Source: Streptosporangiales bacterium (GTDB lineage: Bacteria; Actinomycetota; Actinomycetes; Streptosporangiales; WHST01). Taken from it: a DNA stretch of 47,670 bases. Each line of letters begins with the position of its first letter. Within the stretch, counting starts at the first letter, position 1. The stretch spans positions 1 to 47,670 of the forward strand of contig WHST01000039.1 in NCBI GenBank assembly GCA_009379955.1, in the 5' to 3' direction. Shown here piece by piece: positions 30,491-40,213 of this stretch. The notes beneath the pieces were generated by a model. The model searched no databases and was not told where the DNA came from. It worked only from the letters and a program-made list of their open reading frames with translations. Position numbers and translations under genes: made by a program.

Positions 30491-31657
30491 GTGGACTTCT
30501 CGCTCGGCGACGAGGAGACGGCGGTCAGGGACACCGTCCGGGCGTTCGTCACCAAGGAGGTGATGCCGATCGAGCAGGAGGCCCTGCGCCGCGAGCGCGC
30601 GCACGAGCCCGGGCTGACCAGGGACGAGCTGCGCGAGCTGCAGCTCAAGGCGAAGGAGTTCGGCTTCTGGGGCCTGGCGACGCCGACCGAGTACGGCGGG
30701 ATGGACCTCTCCGCCGTCGTGCAGTCGCTGGTCTGGACCGAGATCGGGCGGACGTTCGTGCAGTTCCGCTTCGGCGGTGACGCGGACAACATCCTGTTCC
30801 ACGCCGACGAGGAGCAACGGCGCGAGTACCTCGTGCCGACGATCGAGGGGGAGCGGCTGTCCTGCTTCGCCATCACCGAGCCGGGTGCCGGCTCCGATGC
30901 GGCGAACATCAGGCTCGGTGCCAGGCGCGACGGGGACGACTGGGTGCTCGACGGCGAGAAGACGTTCATCACCGGAGGCGACGTGGCCGACTTCGCCATC
31001 GTGGTCGCGGTCACCGACAGGGACAGGAGCCCCCGCGACGGCGGCGCGACTGCGTTCCTCGTCGACCGGGCGATGGGCTGGCGGTCCGAGCCGATCCAGA
31101 CGATGGGCGAGGGAGGTCCGGCGGCACTGGTGTTCGAGGACGTGCGGGTGCCGGGTCGCAACGTGCTCGGCGAGGTCGGGCAGGGGTTCCCGCTCGGCAT
31201 GGAGTGGATCGAGAAGGGCCGGTACGTCATCCCGTCCCTCGCGCTCGGCATCGCGGAGCGTGCGCTGCAGATGGCGATCGACTACGCGAACACCCGTGAG
31301 ACGTTCGGCCGGCCGATCGGCGCCAACCAGGCGATCCAGTGGAAGATCGCCGACGCCGAGACCGCGCTCGAGGCGGCACGCTGGCTGACGCTGCGGGCCG
31401 CGTGGACCGTCGACCAGGGCCTGCCGTCCCGGCACGCGTCGTCGATGGCGAAGCTCTCCGGTGCCGCGATGGTCAACCGGGTCGTCGACGACGTCCTGCA
31501 GATCCACGGCGGCATGGGCTACACGCGGGAGCTGCCGATCGAGCGGTGGTACCGGCAGGTGCGGCTGTTCCGCATCTTCGAGGGCACCGACGAGATGCAG
31601 CGGCTGATCCTGTCCCGCGACCTGCTGCGCGGCTACACGCAGATCGGTCTGTCCTAG
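30491..31657 (+). CDS. Acyl-CoA dehydrogenase
   Basis: The 388-aa flavoenzyme oxidises acyl-CoA to enoyl-CoA. It shows CFAITEPGAGSDAANI, LDGEKTFITGGDVADF, ANTRETFGRPIGANQAIQWK, and the C-terminal QIHGGMGYTRELPIERWYRQ with FEGTDEMQRLILSRDLL. The GTG start has GGAGGT 6 nt upstream. Chain length preference cannot be read. It stands alone and ends at a strong terminator. Confidence 0.93.
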   Translation: MDFSLGDEETAVRDTVRAFVTKEVMPIEQEALRRERAHEPGLTRDELRELQLKAKEFGFWGLATPTEYGGMDLSAVVQSLVWTEIGRTFVQFRFGGDADNILFHADEEQRREYLVPTIEGERLSCFAITEPGAGSDAANIRLGARRDGDDWVLDGEKTFITGGDVADFAIVVAVTDRDRSPRDGGATAFLVDRAMGWRSEPIQTMGEGGPAALVFEDVRVPGRNVLGEVGQGFPLGMEWIEKGRYVIPSLALGIAERALQMAIDYANTRETFGRPIGANQAIQWKIADAETALEAARWLTLRAAWTVDQGLPSRHASSMAKLSGAAMVNRVVDDVLQIHGGMGYTRELPIERWYRQVRLFRIFEGTDEMQRLILSRDLLRGYTQIGLS

Positions 31658-31674
31658 GCCCCATACCCGTGAGC

Positions 31675-31710
31675 GGCACCCTCACCGCGCCAGGACACGG
31701 TGAGGGTGCC
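31675..31710. terminator. Terminator after the acyl-CoA dehydrogenase
   Basis: GGCACCCTCACCG pairs perfectly with CGGTGAGGGTGCC over a 10-nt loop. It starts 17 nt after the stop codon. No U-tract follows. Confidence 0.75.
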
Positions 31711-31761
31711 CCTGACGTGCCCCGGCTCCGCGACTGGCGTCGGCCAGTGGTTCCTTCCCTC

Positions 31762-31790
31762 TTGCGTAAAAGTCTATCTAGATAGAGAAT
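31762..31790 (+). promoter_or_regulatory. padR promoter with palindromic operator
   Basis: TTGCGT (31,762-31,767) and GAGAAT (31,785-31,790) are 17 bp apart, a good promoter spacing. TCTATCTAGATAGA (31,773-31,786), a perfect 14-bp palindrome, occupies the spacer and the -10 edge. This is a typical place for PadR autorepression. Confidence 0.65.
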
Positions 31791-31796
31791 CGTGCC

Positions 31797-32153
31797 ATGA
31801 CGTTCGCACGCAAGCCCTCCCCGCAGACACGTGCCGTGCTCGCGGCGCTCGCCGAGCGCACCGCGGACTGGAGCCACGGGTACGAGCTGTCGCGCACGCT
31901 CGACATCAAGGCCGGCACCCTGTATCCGATCCTCATCCGGCTGGCCGAGCGTGGCGTGGTCGAGACGGCGTGGGAACAGGAAACACCGTCGGGTCGCCCG
32001 CCGCGTCACCTGTACCGCCTCTCAGCCGACGGCGCGGAGTACGTGCGCGAGCTGCGGCTCGCCCAGTCGCCGGCAGTTCGGTCGACGACGGAGGGGGCGG
32101 CGACGATCGTGCCCCGTGTCATGGCGTCGAGACCCGCGAGGGCCGAGGCGTGA
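31797..32153 (+). CDS. PadR-family transcriptional regulator
   Basis: The 118-aa protein has a PadR winged helix: TRAVLAALAERTADWSHGYE, LDIKAGTLYPILIRLAERGV, and the wing SGRPPRHLYRLSADGAEYV. The start ATG follows a self-operator-like palindrome. Its stop overlaps the GTG of a membrane-protein gene (GTGA), the usual arrangement in which the PadR protein controls its partner. Confidence 0.92.
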   Translation: MTFARKPSPQTRAVLAALAERTADWSHGYELSRTLDIKAGTLYPILIRLAERGVVETAWEQETPSGRPPRHLYRLSADGAEYVRELRLAQSPAVRSTTEGAATIVPRVMASRPARAEA

Positions 32154-33088
32154 GCGCCGGCCAGGACGGGCGGTACGCGGGCGGCGCCAGGGCGGCCGCG
32201 GTCACCGCGGCGGTCACACTCGGACTCTGGGTGTGGCTCGCCTGGGCGATGGTCGAGGCGGGGACGGGTCCGCCGACCGTCCAGGCGGTCGCGTGGGCGG
32301 TCGTCGTCCTCGGCCTTCCGTTCGCGATCGCGGCAGCTGCCGTGGCGTGGCACGTCGCGCGGGCTGCGCGCGGCCCGGACGCCGCCGCACGGCTCCTCGC
32401 CCTCGCGACTGCCGGGCGGCACGGCCGCGGTGACGAGTGGGGCGCCGCGATGCGCGCCGAGCTCGCCAGCATCACGGACCCGGCGGAGCGTCGGCAGTTC
32501 GCGCTCGGCTTCGCCCTCACCGCACTGCGCACCGACTGGGGCAGGATGCCGCGGCTCGTCGCGACCGTCTCCTTCCTCGGTTTCGCGGCTCTCACCTTCG
32601 CCGCGTCCCGGATCATGCTCGCGGGCGACCGGGGCGGCATCCTCGTCGGCGCCCTGGTGCCGGGGCTCGTCCTCCTCGCCGTCGGACTGGTCGCGGCCCG
32701 CTCCGGCCGTTCGTTCCGCGCTGGGCTCGAGAGCGGGGTCGTGGGTCTGCTCGCAGCGCTCGCCGGGGTCCTGGTGGCCGCGGTGCCCGAGGCGGTCACC
32801 TGGTACCACGAGGCGGGCGCGTGGATCCTCGACGGCGATGCCCCGATGCACGGCATCGCCGGGCCGGGCGAGGCGGTGCGCAACGCCCTCAGCGGCCTCT
32901 CCTTCTTCTACCTACTCGTCAGCGCCCCCTGGCCCGTCATCGGCGCCGCCCTCGGCGCATGGCGGCGCAGGCGGCCCGAGGTCGCTGCTCCACCGGCGGA
33001 CGCCCCCGCGGGATCGACGGGTTCGGCCCAGACACCCGAGCTCGGACACCGAGCCCAGGCATCCACCGGTGTCCTTCGCCGGGCCTAG
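32150..33088 (+). CDS. Membrane protein coupled to PadR, unknown function
   Basis: The 312-aa protein has about six hydrophobic segments: two N-terminal (VTLGLWVWLAWAMVEAG, VVVLGLPFAIAAAAVAWHV), a cytoplasmic patch with RGDEWGAAMRAELASITDP, and further segments in the second half ending with FFYLLVSAPWPVIGAALGAW. The patch resembles the helical prefix found in PadR-linked membrane proteins and permeases. The product may be a sensor or transporter part. It is convergent with the reductase gene. Confidence 0.75.
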   Translation: MSAGQDGRYAGGARAAAVTAAVTLGLWVWLAWAMVEAGTGPPTVQAVAWAVVVLGLPFAIAAAAVAWHVARAARGPDAAARLLALATAGRHGRGDEWGAAMRAELASITDPAERRQFALGFALTALRTDWGRMPRLVATVSFLGFAALTFAASRIMLAGDRGGILVGALVPGLVLLAVGLVAARSGRSFRAGLESGVVGLLAALAGVLVAAVPEAVTWYHEAGAWILDGDAPMHGIAGPGEAVRNALSGLSFFYLLVSAPWPVIGAALGAWRRRRPEVAAPPADAPAGSTGSAQTPELGHRAQASTGVLRRA

Positions 33089-33099
33089 TGTCCAGGGCA

Positions 33100-33846
33100 C
33101 TAGCGGGTGTAGCGCAGGTACAGATAGCTGTCGTCCTCCAGCGCGTGGGCGAGGCGCATGCGCGCCCGCGGGACGAGGTCGGGGCCCCGCGCGATGCGCG
33201 ACGCGTCGCCGCCGGCGAGCACCGGCGCGACGGTGAGGCAGAGGTCGTCGACGCGGTCGGCGGCGGCGAGGCCGCCGAGCAGGCCGGGACCGCCCTCGCA
33301 CAGCATGCGGGGGAGCCCGTGTCCGACGAGGGCGTCGAGCGCGGCCCCCAGGTCGACTCGGTCGCCGCCGGCGAGGACCACCTCGGCGACCTCGCCCGCG
33401 GCGCGCAGGCGGTCGGGGTCGGCCGCCTCGCACGTCACGACCAGCGTGGTGACCTCGGGCTCGGTGAAGACCGGGGCCGTGAGGTCGAGGTCGAGGGTGT
33501 GGGTGACGACCGCGAGCCGGGGGACGGGCGCGAGTCCGGCCTCGATGCGCGCGTCGCGCCGTGCCTGGCGGGGGCGGAGCGGACCGTACCCCTCGGCGCG
33601 GACCGTGCCCGCGCCCACGACCACGACGTCGGCCAGCCCGCGCAGCAGGCCGAGCAGCTGCCGGTCGGCGTCGCTGCCGAGCGCACGTGAGCCGCCGTCG
33701 ACGACGGCGGCGCCGTCGGCGCTCGCGATCATGTTGACCCGCAGCCAGGGCACCGGCGGGTACGCGTAGACCGCGTCGAGGTCGGGCTCGTCGGGGTCGC
33801 CCCACGTGGGCGAGGCGAGCGGTGCCGGTGGCACGACGAGGCGCAT
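33100..33846 (-). CDS. RibD C-terminal-domain reductase (pyrimidine reductase family)
   Basis: The 248-aa protein has RVNMIASADGAAVVDGGSRA, a GLADVVVVGAGTVRAEGYGP motif, VVTHTLDLDL and MLCEGGPGLLGGLAAADRVD, all typical of the RibD reductase or dihydrofolate-reductase-like family. It lacks the deaminase domain. The role in riboflavin synthesis cannot be proven without other rib genes nearby. Its ATG lies 13 nt after the treZ stop and has GGAG upstream, so it probably rides on the treXYZ transcript. Confidence 0.88.
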   Translation of the reverse strand: MRLVVPPAPLASPTWGDPDEPDLDAVYAYPPVPWLRVNMIASADGAAVVDGGSRALGSDADRQLLGLLRGLADVVVVGAGTVRAEGYGPLRPRQARRDARIEAGLAPVPRLAVVTHTLDLDLTAPVFTEPEVTTLVVTCEAADPDRLRAAGEVAEVVLAGGDRVDLGAALDALVGHGLPRMLCEGGPGLLGGLAAADRVDDLCLTVAPVLAGGDASRIARGPDLVPRARMRLAHALEDDSYLYLRYTR

Positions 33847-33859
33847 GGTCTCCGTTCTC

Positions 33860-35614
33860 TCACCTGATGGTGGCGATGGCGACCGACTCGCCGGGCAGGT
33901 CGATGCTGCCGTTGCGGAACGACCAGCCGCGCTCGGACGCGGCCAGGACATGGGTCGGCGCGCCGCCGACGAGCACCTGGCGGCGGTCGGGTCCGAGGTT
34001 GGCGGCGACGACGACGTCACCGCGCCGCACCACGAGCCAGGAGCCGTCGTCGGCGTGGTCGACATGGGCGTCGCCGAGACGTCCGCTCGCCAGTTCGGGC
34101 ACCCTGCGGCGCAGGGCGATCAGCTTGCGGTGCCACGCCAGCAGGGAACGGTGCGGCTCGCGGTCGACCTCCGACCAGTCCAGCGTCGACCTCGTGAACG
34201 TCGCCGGGTCCTGCGGGTCGGGCACGTCCTCCGGACGCCAGCCGAAGCCCGCGAACTCGGCCCGGCGCCCGGACCTGACCAGGTCGGCGATCGCGGTGTC
34301 GCCGTGGTCGGTGAAGTACTGCCACGGTGTGCTGGCACCCCACTCCTCGCCCATGAAGAGCATCGGCGTGAACGGTGCGGTGAGGACGAGCGCCGCCGCG
34401 ACCTGCTGCAGCCCGGGCGAGAGCAACGCGGAGCTGCGCTCGCCGCGCGCCCGGTTGCCGATCTGGTCGTGGTTCTGCAGGTAGCCGAGGAGCTGCCAGC
34501 CCGCAACGCCCTCCGGCGCGCGGCCGTGCCGCCTGCCGCGGACGACGGAGTGCTGACCGGTGTAGACATAGCCCTCGCGCAGTGCGGTCGCGAGGTCGTC
34601 GATCCCCGCGGCGAAGTCGGCGTAGTAGCCGGCCGTCTCCCCGGTGAGCGTGACGTGCAACGCGTGGTGGAAGTCGTCGCTCCACTGCGCGTCGATCCCG
34701 TACCCGTACCTCGCCCTGCTCGTGATGACACGCGGGTCGCCGAGGTCGGACTCCGCGACGAGGAACCTGGCGCGGCCGGTGCGCGCCGCCAGCGCCTCGA
34801 CCGCGACCGTGAGCTCCTCGAGCAGGTGCGTCGCGGACCGGTCGACGAACGCGTGGACGGCGTCGATGCGCAGGCCGTCGAGGTGGAAGTCGCGCAGCCA
34901 CATCAGCGCGTTGTCGACGAGGTACGCGCGGACGTCGTCGGATCCGGGACCGTCGAGGTTGACGGCGGGTCCCCAGGGCGTGGTGTACGTGTCGGTGAGG
35001 TACGGGCCGAAGTCGACGAGGTAGGCGCCGTCGGGACCGAGATGGTTGTAGACGACGTCGAGGGCGACGCCGAGACCCTTCGCGTGGCAGGCGTCGACGA
35101 ACGCCTTGAGGGCGTCGGGACCGCCGTACGGCTCGTGCACCGCGTACGGCGCCGCGACGTCGTACCCCCAGCCGCGGATGCCGGGGAACGCGTGGACGGG
35201 AAGCAGCTCGACGACGTCGACGCCGAGGGCGACCAGGTGGTCGAGCCGCTCGGCCGCGGCGGCGAACGTGCCCTCGGCGGTGAACGTGCCGACGTGCAGC
35301 TCGTACACCACCGCGCCGGGAAGCGCGAGCCCACGCCAGTCCTCGTCGGCCCAGTCGTACGCACGCTGGTCGTAGACACGGTTGAGTCCGTGCACGCCGT
35401 CGGGCAGCCACACGCCGCGCGGGTCGGGTCGCGGGTCGCCGTCGTCGACCACGAATCCGTAGGACGTGCCCGCCTCGAGACCGGGCAGCTCGACCTCCCA
35501 CCAGCCGGCGTCCCCGGACACGGTCATCGGGCGGCGACCGTCGTCGAGACGCACGGCGACGGTGGTCGCATTCGGTGCCCAGACACGGAGGTTCGTCATT
35601 CCGGGCAGGAGCAT
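33860..35614 (-). CDS. treZ: Malto-oligosyltrehalose trehalohydrolase
   Basis: The 584-aa GH13 enzyme cleaves trehalose from maltooligosyltrehalose. It has an N-terminal carbohydrate-binding fold (LRVWAPNATTVAVRLDDG), then GH13 motifs LDVVYNHLGPDG, DGLRIDAVHAFVD with the nucleophile Asp, FLVAESDLGDP with the acid Glu, and LQNHDQIGNRARG. FMGEEWGASTPW is a TreZ-typical stretch. The ATG at 35,599 is an alternative start. It follows treY with a 23-nt gap. Confidence 0.94.
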   Translation of the reverse strand: MLLPGMTNLRVWAPNATTVAVRLDDGRRPMTVSGDAGWWEVELPGLEAGTSYGFVVDDGDPRPDPRGVWLPDGVHGLNRVYDQRAYDWADEDWRGLALPGAVVYELHVGTFTAEGTFAAAAERLDHLVALGVDVVELLPVHAFPGIRGWGYDVAAPYAVHEPYGGPDALKAFVDACHAKGLGVALDVVYNHLGPDGAYLVDFGPYLTDTYTTPWGPAVNLDGPGSDDVRAYLVDNALMWLRDFHLDGLRIDAVHAFVDRSATHLLEELTVAVEALAARTGRARFLVAESDLGDPRVITSRARYGYGIDAQWSDDFHHALHVTLTGETAGYYADFAAGIDDLATALREGYVYTGQHSVVRGRRHGRAPEGVAGWQLLGYLQNHDQIGNRARGERSSALLSPGLQQVAAALVLTAPFTPMLFMGEEWGASTPWQYFTDHGDTAIADLVRSGRRAEFAGFGWRPEDVPDPQDPATFTRSTLDWSEVDREPHRSLLAWHRKLIALRRRVPELASGRLGDAHVDHADDGSWLVVRRGDVVVAANLGPDRRQVLVGGAPTHVLAASERGWSFRNGSIDLPGESVAIATIR

Positions 35615-35637
35615 TTCACAGGTCGTCCGCCTCGCGA

Positions 35638-37983
35638 TCAGGGGTGGAGAAGGGTCACGGGAAGGTCGGCGAACAATGTGTCGAGCCGCGTACCGCCCGC
35701 GTGTGACCGACCGGTGAAGGCGTCGGTCCACGTCCCCTCGGGGAGGTCGACGGACGTGTCCCGCCAGCCGCCCGACCTGGCGAGCCGCACGGGCAGGCGG
35801 GGTACCACGACGATGGCGCCACCGCGGTCGAACGCGATCGCATGGTCGGCGGCGGGCCCGGTGACGGCCAGCGGGGCGTACCCGGCGAAGAGGTCGGGAC
35901 GGTCGCGTCGCAGCCGCAGGACGCGGCTCACGACGTGCACTTTGGCCACGTCGGGATCGTCGCGCCATGCGGGTGGCGCGGACCCGCGGTCGAGCGCGGC
36001 GAGCAGCCCGCCGAGCCGGCCGTAGTCGACCTGCCTGCGGTTGTCGGGGTCGACGAGGGCGAGGTGGAGGGCCTCCGCACCCTGGTAGCAGTCGGGCACG
36101 CCGGGCATGGTGAGCTGCAGCACCTTGTGCGCGAGCATGCTGCAGGCCCAGGGCTCCCGAAGATCGGCGACGAACGCCTCCACCGCCGCCCGGGTCGCCG
36201 GGTCGGCGAGCACGGCCTCCGCGTACCCGAGGACGGCCTCCTCGTAGCCGGGATCGGGAGCGAGCCAGGACGTCCGGCGCTTGGCCTCGCGGCAGGCCTT
36301 GCGCAGGTACGCGGTGAGCCGTTCCGGCGTCAACGGCCAGGTACCCGCGAGGGTCTGCCAGAACAGCGCCGAGGTCGGACCGTCGAGCACGTCCGCCGGA
36401 CCCGAGGCGTGCCGGCCGGCGAGGAACCGTGCCCAGACGTCCGGCACCTCGCTCAGCAGGGCGAGGCGGGCACGCACGTCCTCGCTGCGCTTGGTGTCGT
36501 GGGTCGACAGGGTCGTCATCGTGCCGGCCGGCAGGTGCTGCGCGAAGCGGTGGAACCGCGCGACCGAGCCGACATCCGGGTGTCCGGGGTCGCCGCCGAC
36601 CTCGTTGCGCGATACGAGCACGTGCCACCGGTAGAACGCCGTGTCCTCGACGCCCTTGGCCGTGAGCGCGCTCGACAGTTGCTGGAACCTGACCACCACC
36701 TCGCCGGCGGGGACGTCGGACAGCCGGCCGAGCACGAGGTCGGCGAGATCACGCAGCACCGGCGCGAGAACGGGGTCGGCGGACTCCGCCCGCTGCCTGG
36801 CCCGTTCGACGACCTCGGTGTCGACCGCGGACGGCTGCTCGCCGGGGACGACGTACGTGCGGTACACCGGCATGGCGACGAGCAACTCGTCGAGTGCACG
36901 CGCCAGCAGGTCCTCGTCGTGCGCGGGCAGGCAGGGCCCCACCAGCGCCGCCAGCCGGGCGCGTTCGGCGGTCAGCACCTCGCCGAGCACGTCCCGCTTC
37001 GCCTCGGCCGCCACCGCGTCCCAGCCGCGATGCTCGCCGGTCACGTCCTCGTGCAGTCGCGTCAGCGCGTCGAGGCCGGGCGCGTCGAGGAACACGTCGT
37101 CGACGGCGCGCAGCACGTCGTAGCCGCTCGTGCCGTCGCAGGGCCAGTCGGCCGGCAGCGCCTCGTCGACGCCGAGGATCTTCTCGACGACGACCCACGC
37201 GTCCGGAGCGGCGGCACGGAGCCGGCGCAGGTAGCCACGCGGATCGGCGAGCCCGTCGGGGTGGTCGACCCGCAGACCCTGGATGTCGCCCGCCGCGACG
37301 AGGTCGAGCAGCAGCCGGTGGGTCTCCTCGAACACCTCGGCATCCTCGACGCGCAGCCCGATGAGGCCGGACACGTCGAAGAACCTCCGGTAGTTCAGCC
37401 GGTCGACGGGATCGGACCAGAGGGCCAGGGCGTAGTGCTGCGCATGGACGACGTCGGGCCAGGGCAGCCCGCCGGTGCCGTCGGCGATCGGGTACTCGTG
37501 CTCGTGGTACCTGAGCAGGTCGCCGTCGCGGACGAGCTCGCCGTTGGCGACGGCCTGGTCGAGGCCGGTGCCGAGGACCGGCAGCACGAGCCTGCCGTCG
37601 TCATCCGCCCAGTCGACGTCGAACCACCGCGCGTAGGGCGACGACGGGCCGTCACGCAGCACCGACCAGAGGGCCGGGTTGGTCGACTCGGGAGCCGGGA
37701 CTGCCATGTGGTTGGGCACGATGTCGACCACGCAGCCGAGGCCGTGCTCGCGCAGCGAGCCCTGGAGCACCCGCCAGCCGTCCGCGCCGCCCCGCTCGCG
37801 CGACAGCCGGCCGTGGTCGACCACGTCGTACCCGTGTCGCGAGCCGAGAGCCGACTCCAGGACGGGCGACAGGTAGACGTGCGTGACGCCCAGGCTCGCC
37901 AGGTACGGGACGATCGCCGCGGTGTCGCGGAAGCCGAAGTCGGCCGTGAGCTGGATCCGGTACGTCGACACCGGCGTCGCCAC
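35638..37983 (-). CDS. treY: Maltooligosyltrehalose synthase
   Basis: The 781-aa enzyme converts the reducing end of a maltooligosaccharide into a trehalose linkage. It begins STYRIQLTADFGFRDTAAIV, then HVYLSPVLESALGSRHGYDV, IQGLRVDHPDGLADPRGYL, VVVEKILGVDEALPADW with the acid, and CSMLAHKVLQLTMPGVPDCY near the C-terminus. Length is normal. The GTG has AAGGAG 8 nt upstream. It acts between TreX and TreZ and is encoded between them. Confidence 0.95.
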   Translation of the reverse strand: MATPVSTYRIQLTADFGFRDTAAIVPYLASLGVTHVYLSPVLESALGSRHGYDVVDHGRLSRERGGADGWRVLQGSLREHGLGCVVDIVPNHMAVPAPESTNPALWSVLRDGPSSPYARWFDVDWADDDGRLVLPVLGTGLDQAVANGELVRDGDLLRYHEHEYPIADGTGGLPWPDVVHAQHYALALWSDPVDRLNYRRFFDVSGLIGLRVEDAEVFEETHRLLLDLVAAGDIQGLRVDHPDGLADPRGYLRRLRAAAPDAWVVVEKILGVDEALPADWPCDGTSGYDVLRAVDDVFLDAPGLDALTRLHEDVTGEHRGWDAVAAEAKRDVLGEVLTAERARLAALVGPCLPAHDEDLLARALDELLVAMPVYRTYVVPGEQPSAVDTEVVERARQRAESADPVLAPVLRDLADLVLGRLSDVPAGEVVVRFQQLSSALTAKGVEDTAFYRWHVLVSRNEVGGDPGHPDVGSVARFHRFAQHLPAGTMTTLSTHDTKRSEDVRARLALLSEVPDVWARFLAGRHASGPADVLDGPTSALFWQTLAGTWPLTPERLTAYLRKACREAKRRTSWLAPDPGYEEAVLGYAEAVLADPATRAAVEAFVADLREPWACSMLAHKVLQLTMPGVPDCYQGAEALHLALVDPDNRRQVDYGRLGGLLAALDRGSAPPAWRDDPDVAKVHVVSRVLRLRRDRPDLFAGYAPLAVTGPAADHAIAFDRGGAIVVVPRLPVRLARSGGWRDTSVDLPEGTWTDAFTGRSHAGGTRLDTLFADLPVTLLHP

Positions 37984-38031
37984 GGTCGTGCTCCTTCGCC
38001 TGTCGCCCTTCGCTGCGGTTTCCGCAGGTCC

Positions 38032-40140
38032 TCAGGTCCTTCGCAGCACGATCATCGACCGTGCCTCGACGTCGATCTGCTGTCCCGCCTTCGTGGTCGG
38101 CCGGTAGGTGCCGCTCGGCGTCGCCGTGTCGATCTCGACCTCCCAGGTCTCGCCGAAGCTCTTGTCCGGCAGGGTGAAGGTGAGGTCCTGGTCGTGGGCG
38201 TTGAACATCAGCAGGAACGAGTCGTCGCGCACTTTCTCGCCGTACGCGTCGGGCTCGGTGAGCGCGTCGCCGTTGAGGAAGACGCTCAGCGTCTGGCTGA
38301 ACCCGTCGTTCCAGTCGGTGTCGGTCATCTCCTCGCCGCCGGCGGTGAACCAGGTGATGTCGCGCAGTCCGTCCGGGGTGCCGCGCACCCGCCGGCCCTG
38401 GAAGAAGCGGCGGCGCCGGAACACCGGGTGCTCGTGGCGCAGCGCGACGAGGCGGCGGGTGAAGTCGAGCAGCTCGGTGTCGCGGTCCTCGAGGTCCCAG
38501 TCGATCCAGGTGATCTCGTTGTCCTGCGCGTAGCCGTTGTTGTTGCCGCCCTGCGAACGCCCGATCTCGTCGCCGTGCGAGAGCATGGGGGTGCCCTGCG
38601 AGAGCAGCAGCGTCGCGAGGAAGTTGCGCTTCTGCTTGGCGCGCAACCCGAGGATGTCGGGATCGTCAGTGGGACCCTCGGCGCCGTGGTTCCACGACCG
38701 GTTGTCGTCCGTGCCGTCGCGGTTGTCCTCGCCGTTGGCCTGGTTGTACTTGTGGTCGTACGAGACGAGGTCGTCGAGGGTGAAGCCGTCGTGGCAGGTG
38801 ACGAAGTTGATGGACGCGAACGGGCGCCGGCCGCTCGACTCGTACAGGTCGCTCGACCCGCAGATGCGCGACGCGAACTCGGGCACGTTCGGGGTCTGTC
38901 CCCGCCAGAAGTCGCGCACGGTGTCGCGGTAGCGGCCGTTCCACTCGGTCCAGCCCGGCGGGAAGTTGCCGACCTGGTAGCCGCCTTCGCCGACGTCCCA
39001 CGGCTCGGCGATCAGCTTCACCTGGGAGACCACGGGGTCCTGTTGCACCAGGTCGAAGAACGCCGACAGTTTGTCGACGTCGTGCAGCTCCCTGGCCAGC
39101 GCGGACGCGAGGTCGAAGCGGAACCCGTCGACGTGCATCTCGGTGACCCAGTAGCGCAGCGAGTCCATGATGAGCTGCAACGTGTTGGGGTTGCGGACGT
39201 TGAGGCTGTTGCCGGTGCCCGTGTAGTCCATGTAGTAGCGGGGGTCGTCGTCGAGCAGCCGGTAGTACGCGGCGTTGTCGAGACCGCGGAAGCACAGGGT
39301 CGGTCCCTTGTGGTTGCCCTCGCCGGTGTGGTTGTAGACCACGTCGAGGATCACCTCGATGCCGGCGGCGTGCAGCGCCTGCACCATCTGCTTGAACTCC
39401 TGCACCTGCTCGCCGGCCTCACCGGCGAAGCCGTACCTGTTGTGCGGAGCGAGGTAGCCGATCGTGTCGTAGCCCCAGTAGTTGGTCTTGCCGTGCTTCT
39501 GCTGCTCCTCGGTCACCACGAACTGGTGCACCGGCATCAGCTCGACGGCGGTCACCCCGAGGGAGGTGAAGTGCTCGACGATCGCCGGGTGCCCCAGCGC
39601 CGCGTAGGTGCCCCTGAGGTCCTCGGGCACGCCCGGGTGCCGGACGGTGAGGCCCTTGACGTGCGTCTCGTAGATCACTGACTCGTTGTACGGGGTCTTC
39701 GGGTTGCGGTCGTCGGCCCAGTCGAAGTAGGGGTTCACCACGACGGAGCGCATCGTGTACGGCGCGCTGTCGTCATCGTTGCGTGCCGCCGGTTGGTCGA
39801 GTCGGTGCGCGAAGACGGCGGGCTCCCACTCGATACCGCCCTCGATCGCCTTGGCGTACGGGTCGAGCAGCAGCTTCGCCGGGTTGCAGCGCTGCCCCTT
39901 GGCCGGGTCCCAAGGCCCGTGGACCCGATAGCCGTACCGCTGTCCAGGACCGATGCCGGGCATGTAGCCGTGCCACGTGTACCCGTCGACCTCGGTGAGC
40001 TCGTGCCTGGTCTCGGAGCCGCCGTCGTCGAAGAGGCAGAGCTCGACCCGCTCCGCGACCTCGGAGAACACGGCGAAGTTCGTGCCCGCACCCGTGTAGG
40101 TCGCGCCACGCGGATACGGCTGTCCTGGCCAGACGGTCAT
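38032..40140 (-). CDS. treX: Glycogen debranching enzyme (TreX/GlgX)
   Basis: The 702-aa GH13 isoamylase-type enzyme removes alpha-1,6 branches from glycogen. It shows YTGAGTNFAVFSEVAERVEL at the N-terminus, LDVVYNHTGEGNHKGPT, MHVDGFRFDLASALARELHD with the nucleophile Asp, KLIAEPWDVGEGGYQVGNFP with the acid Glu, and FVTCHDGFTLDDLVSYDHKY. TAGTCT lies 6 nt before the ATG, so the operon message probably starts at the codon. It is the first gene of treX-treY-treZ. Confidence 0.95.
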   Translation of the reverse strand: MTVWPGQPYPRGATYTGAGTNFAVFSEVAERVELCLFDDGGSETRHELTEVDGYTWHGYMPGIGPGQRYGYRVHGPWDPAKGQRCNPAKLLLDPYAKAIEGGIEWEPAVFAHRLDQPAARNDDDSAPYTMRSVVVNPYFDWADDRNPKTPYNESVIYETHVKGLTVRHPGVPEDLRGTYAALGHPAIVEHFTSLGVTAVELMPVHQFVVTEEQQKHGKTNYWGYDTIGYLAPHNRYGFAGEAGEQVQEFKQMVQALHAAGIEVILDVVYNHTGEGNHKGPTLCFRGLDNAAYYRLLDDDPRYYMDYTGTGNSLNVRNPNTLQLIMDSLRYWVTEMHVDGFRFDLASALARELHDVDKLSAFFDLVQQDPVVSQVKLIAEPWDVGEGGYQVGNFPPGWTEWNGRYRDTVRDFWRGQTPNVPEFASRICGSSDLYESSGRRPFASINFVTCHDGFTLDDLVSYDHKYNQANGEDNRDGTDDNRSWNHGAEGPTDDPDILGLRAKQKRNFLATLLLSQGTPMLSHGDEIGRSQGGNNNGYAQDNEITWIDWDLEDRDTELLDFTRRLVALRHEHPVFRRRRFFQGRRVRGTPDGLRDITWFTAGGEEMTDTDWNDGFSQTLSVFLNGDALTEPDAYGEKVRDDSFLLMFNAHDQDLTFTLPDKSFGETWEVEIDTATPSGTYRPTTKAGQQIDVEARSMIVLRRT

Positions 40141-40213
40141 GCCGCGAGACTAGCCGGTCCGCCGCTGTCCGCGATCGTCCGTGGACGGGACGTAACGGTC
40201 ACCTCTCGCCGTG

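Noticed and set aside
35842-39681. Very long plus-strand open frame (over 1,200 codons) across the trehalose genes
   Set aside because: It is antisense to treY and treX, whose protein motifs are unmistakable. Long antisense frames are a known artefact of high G/C coding DNA.
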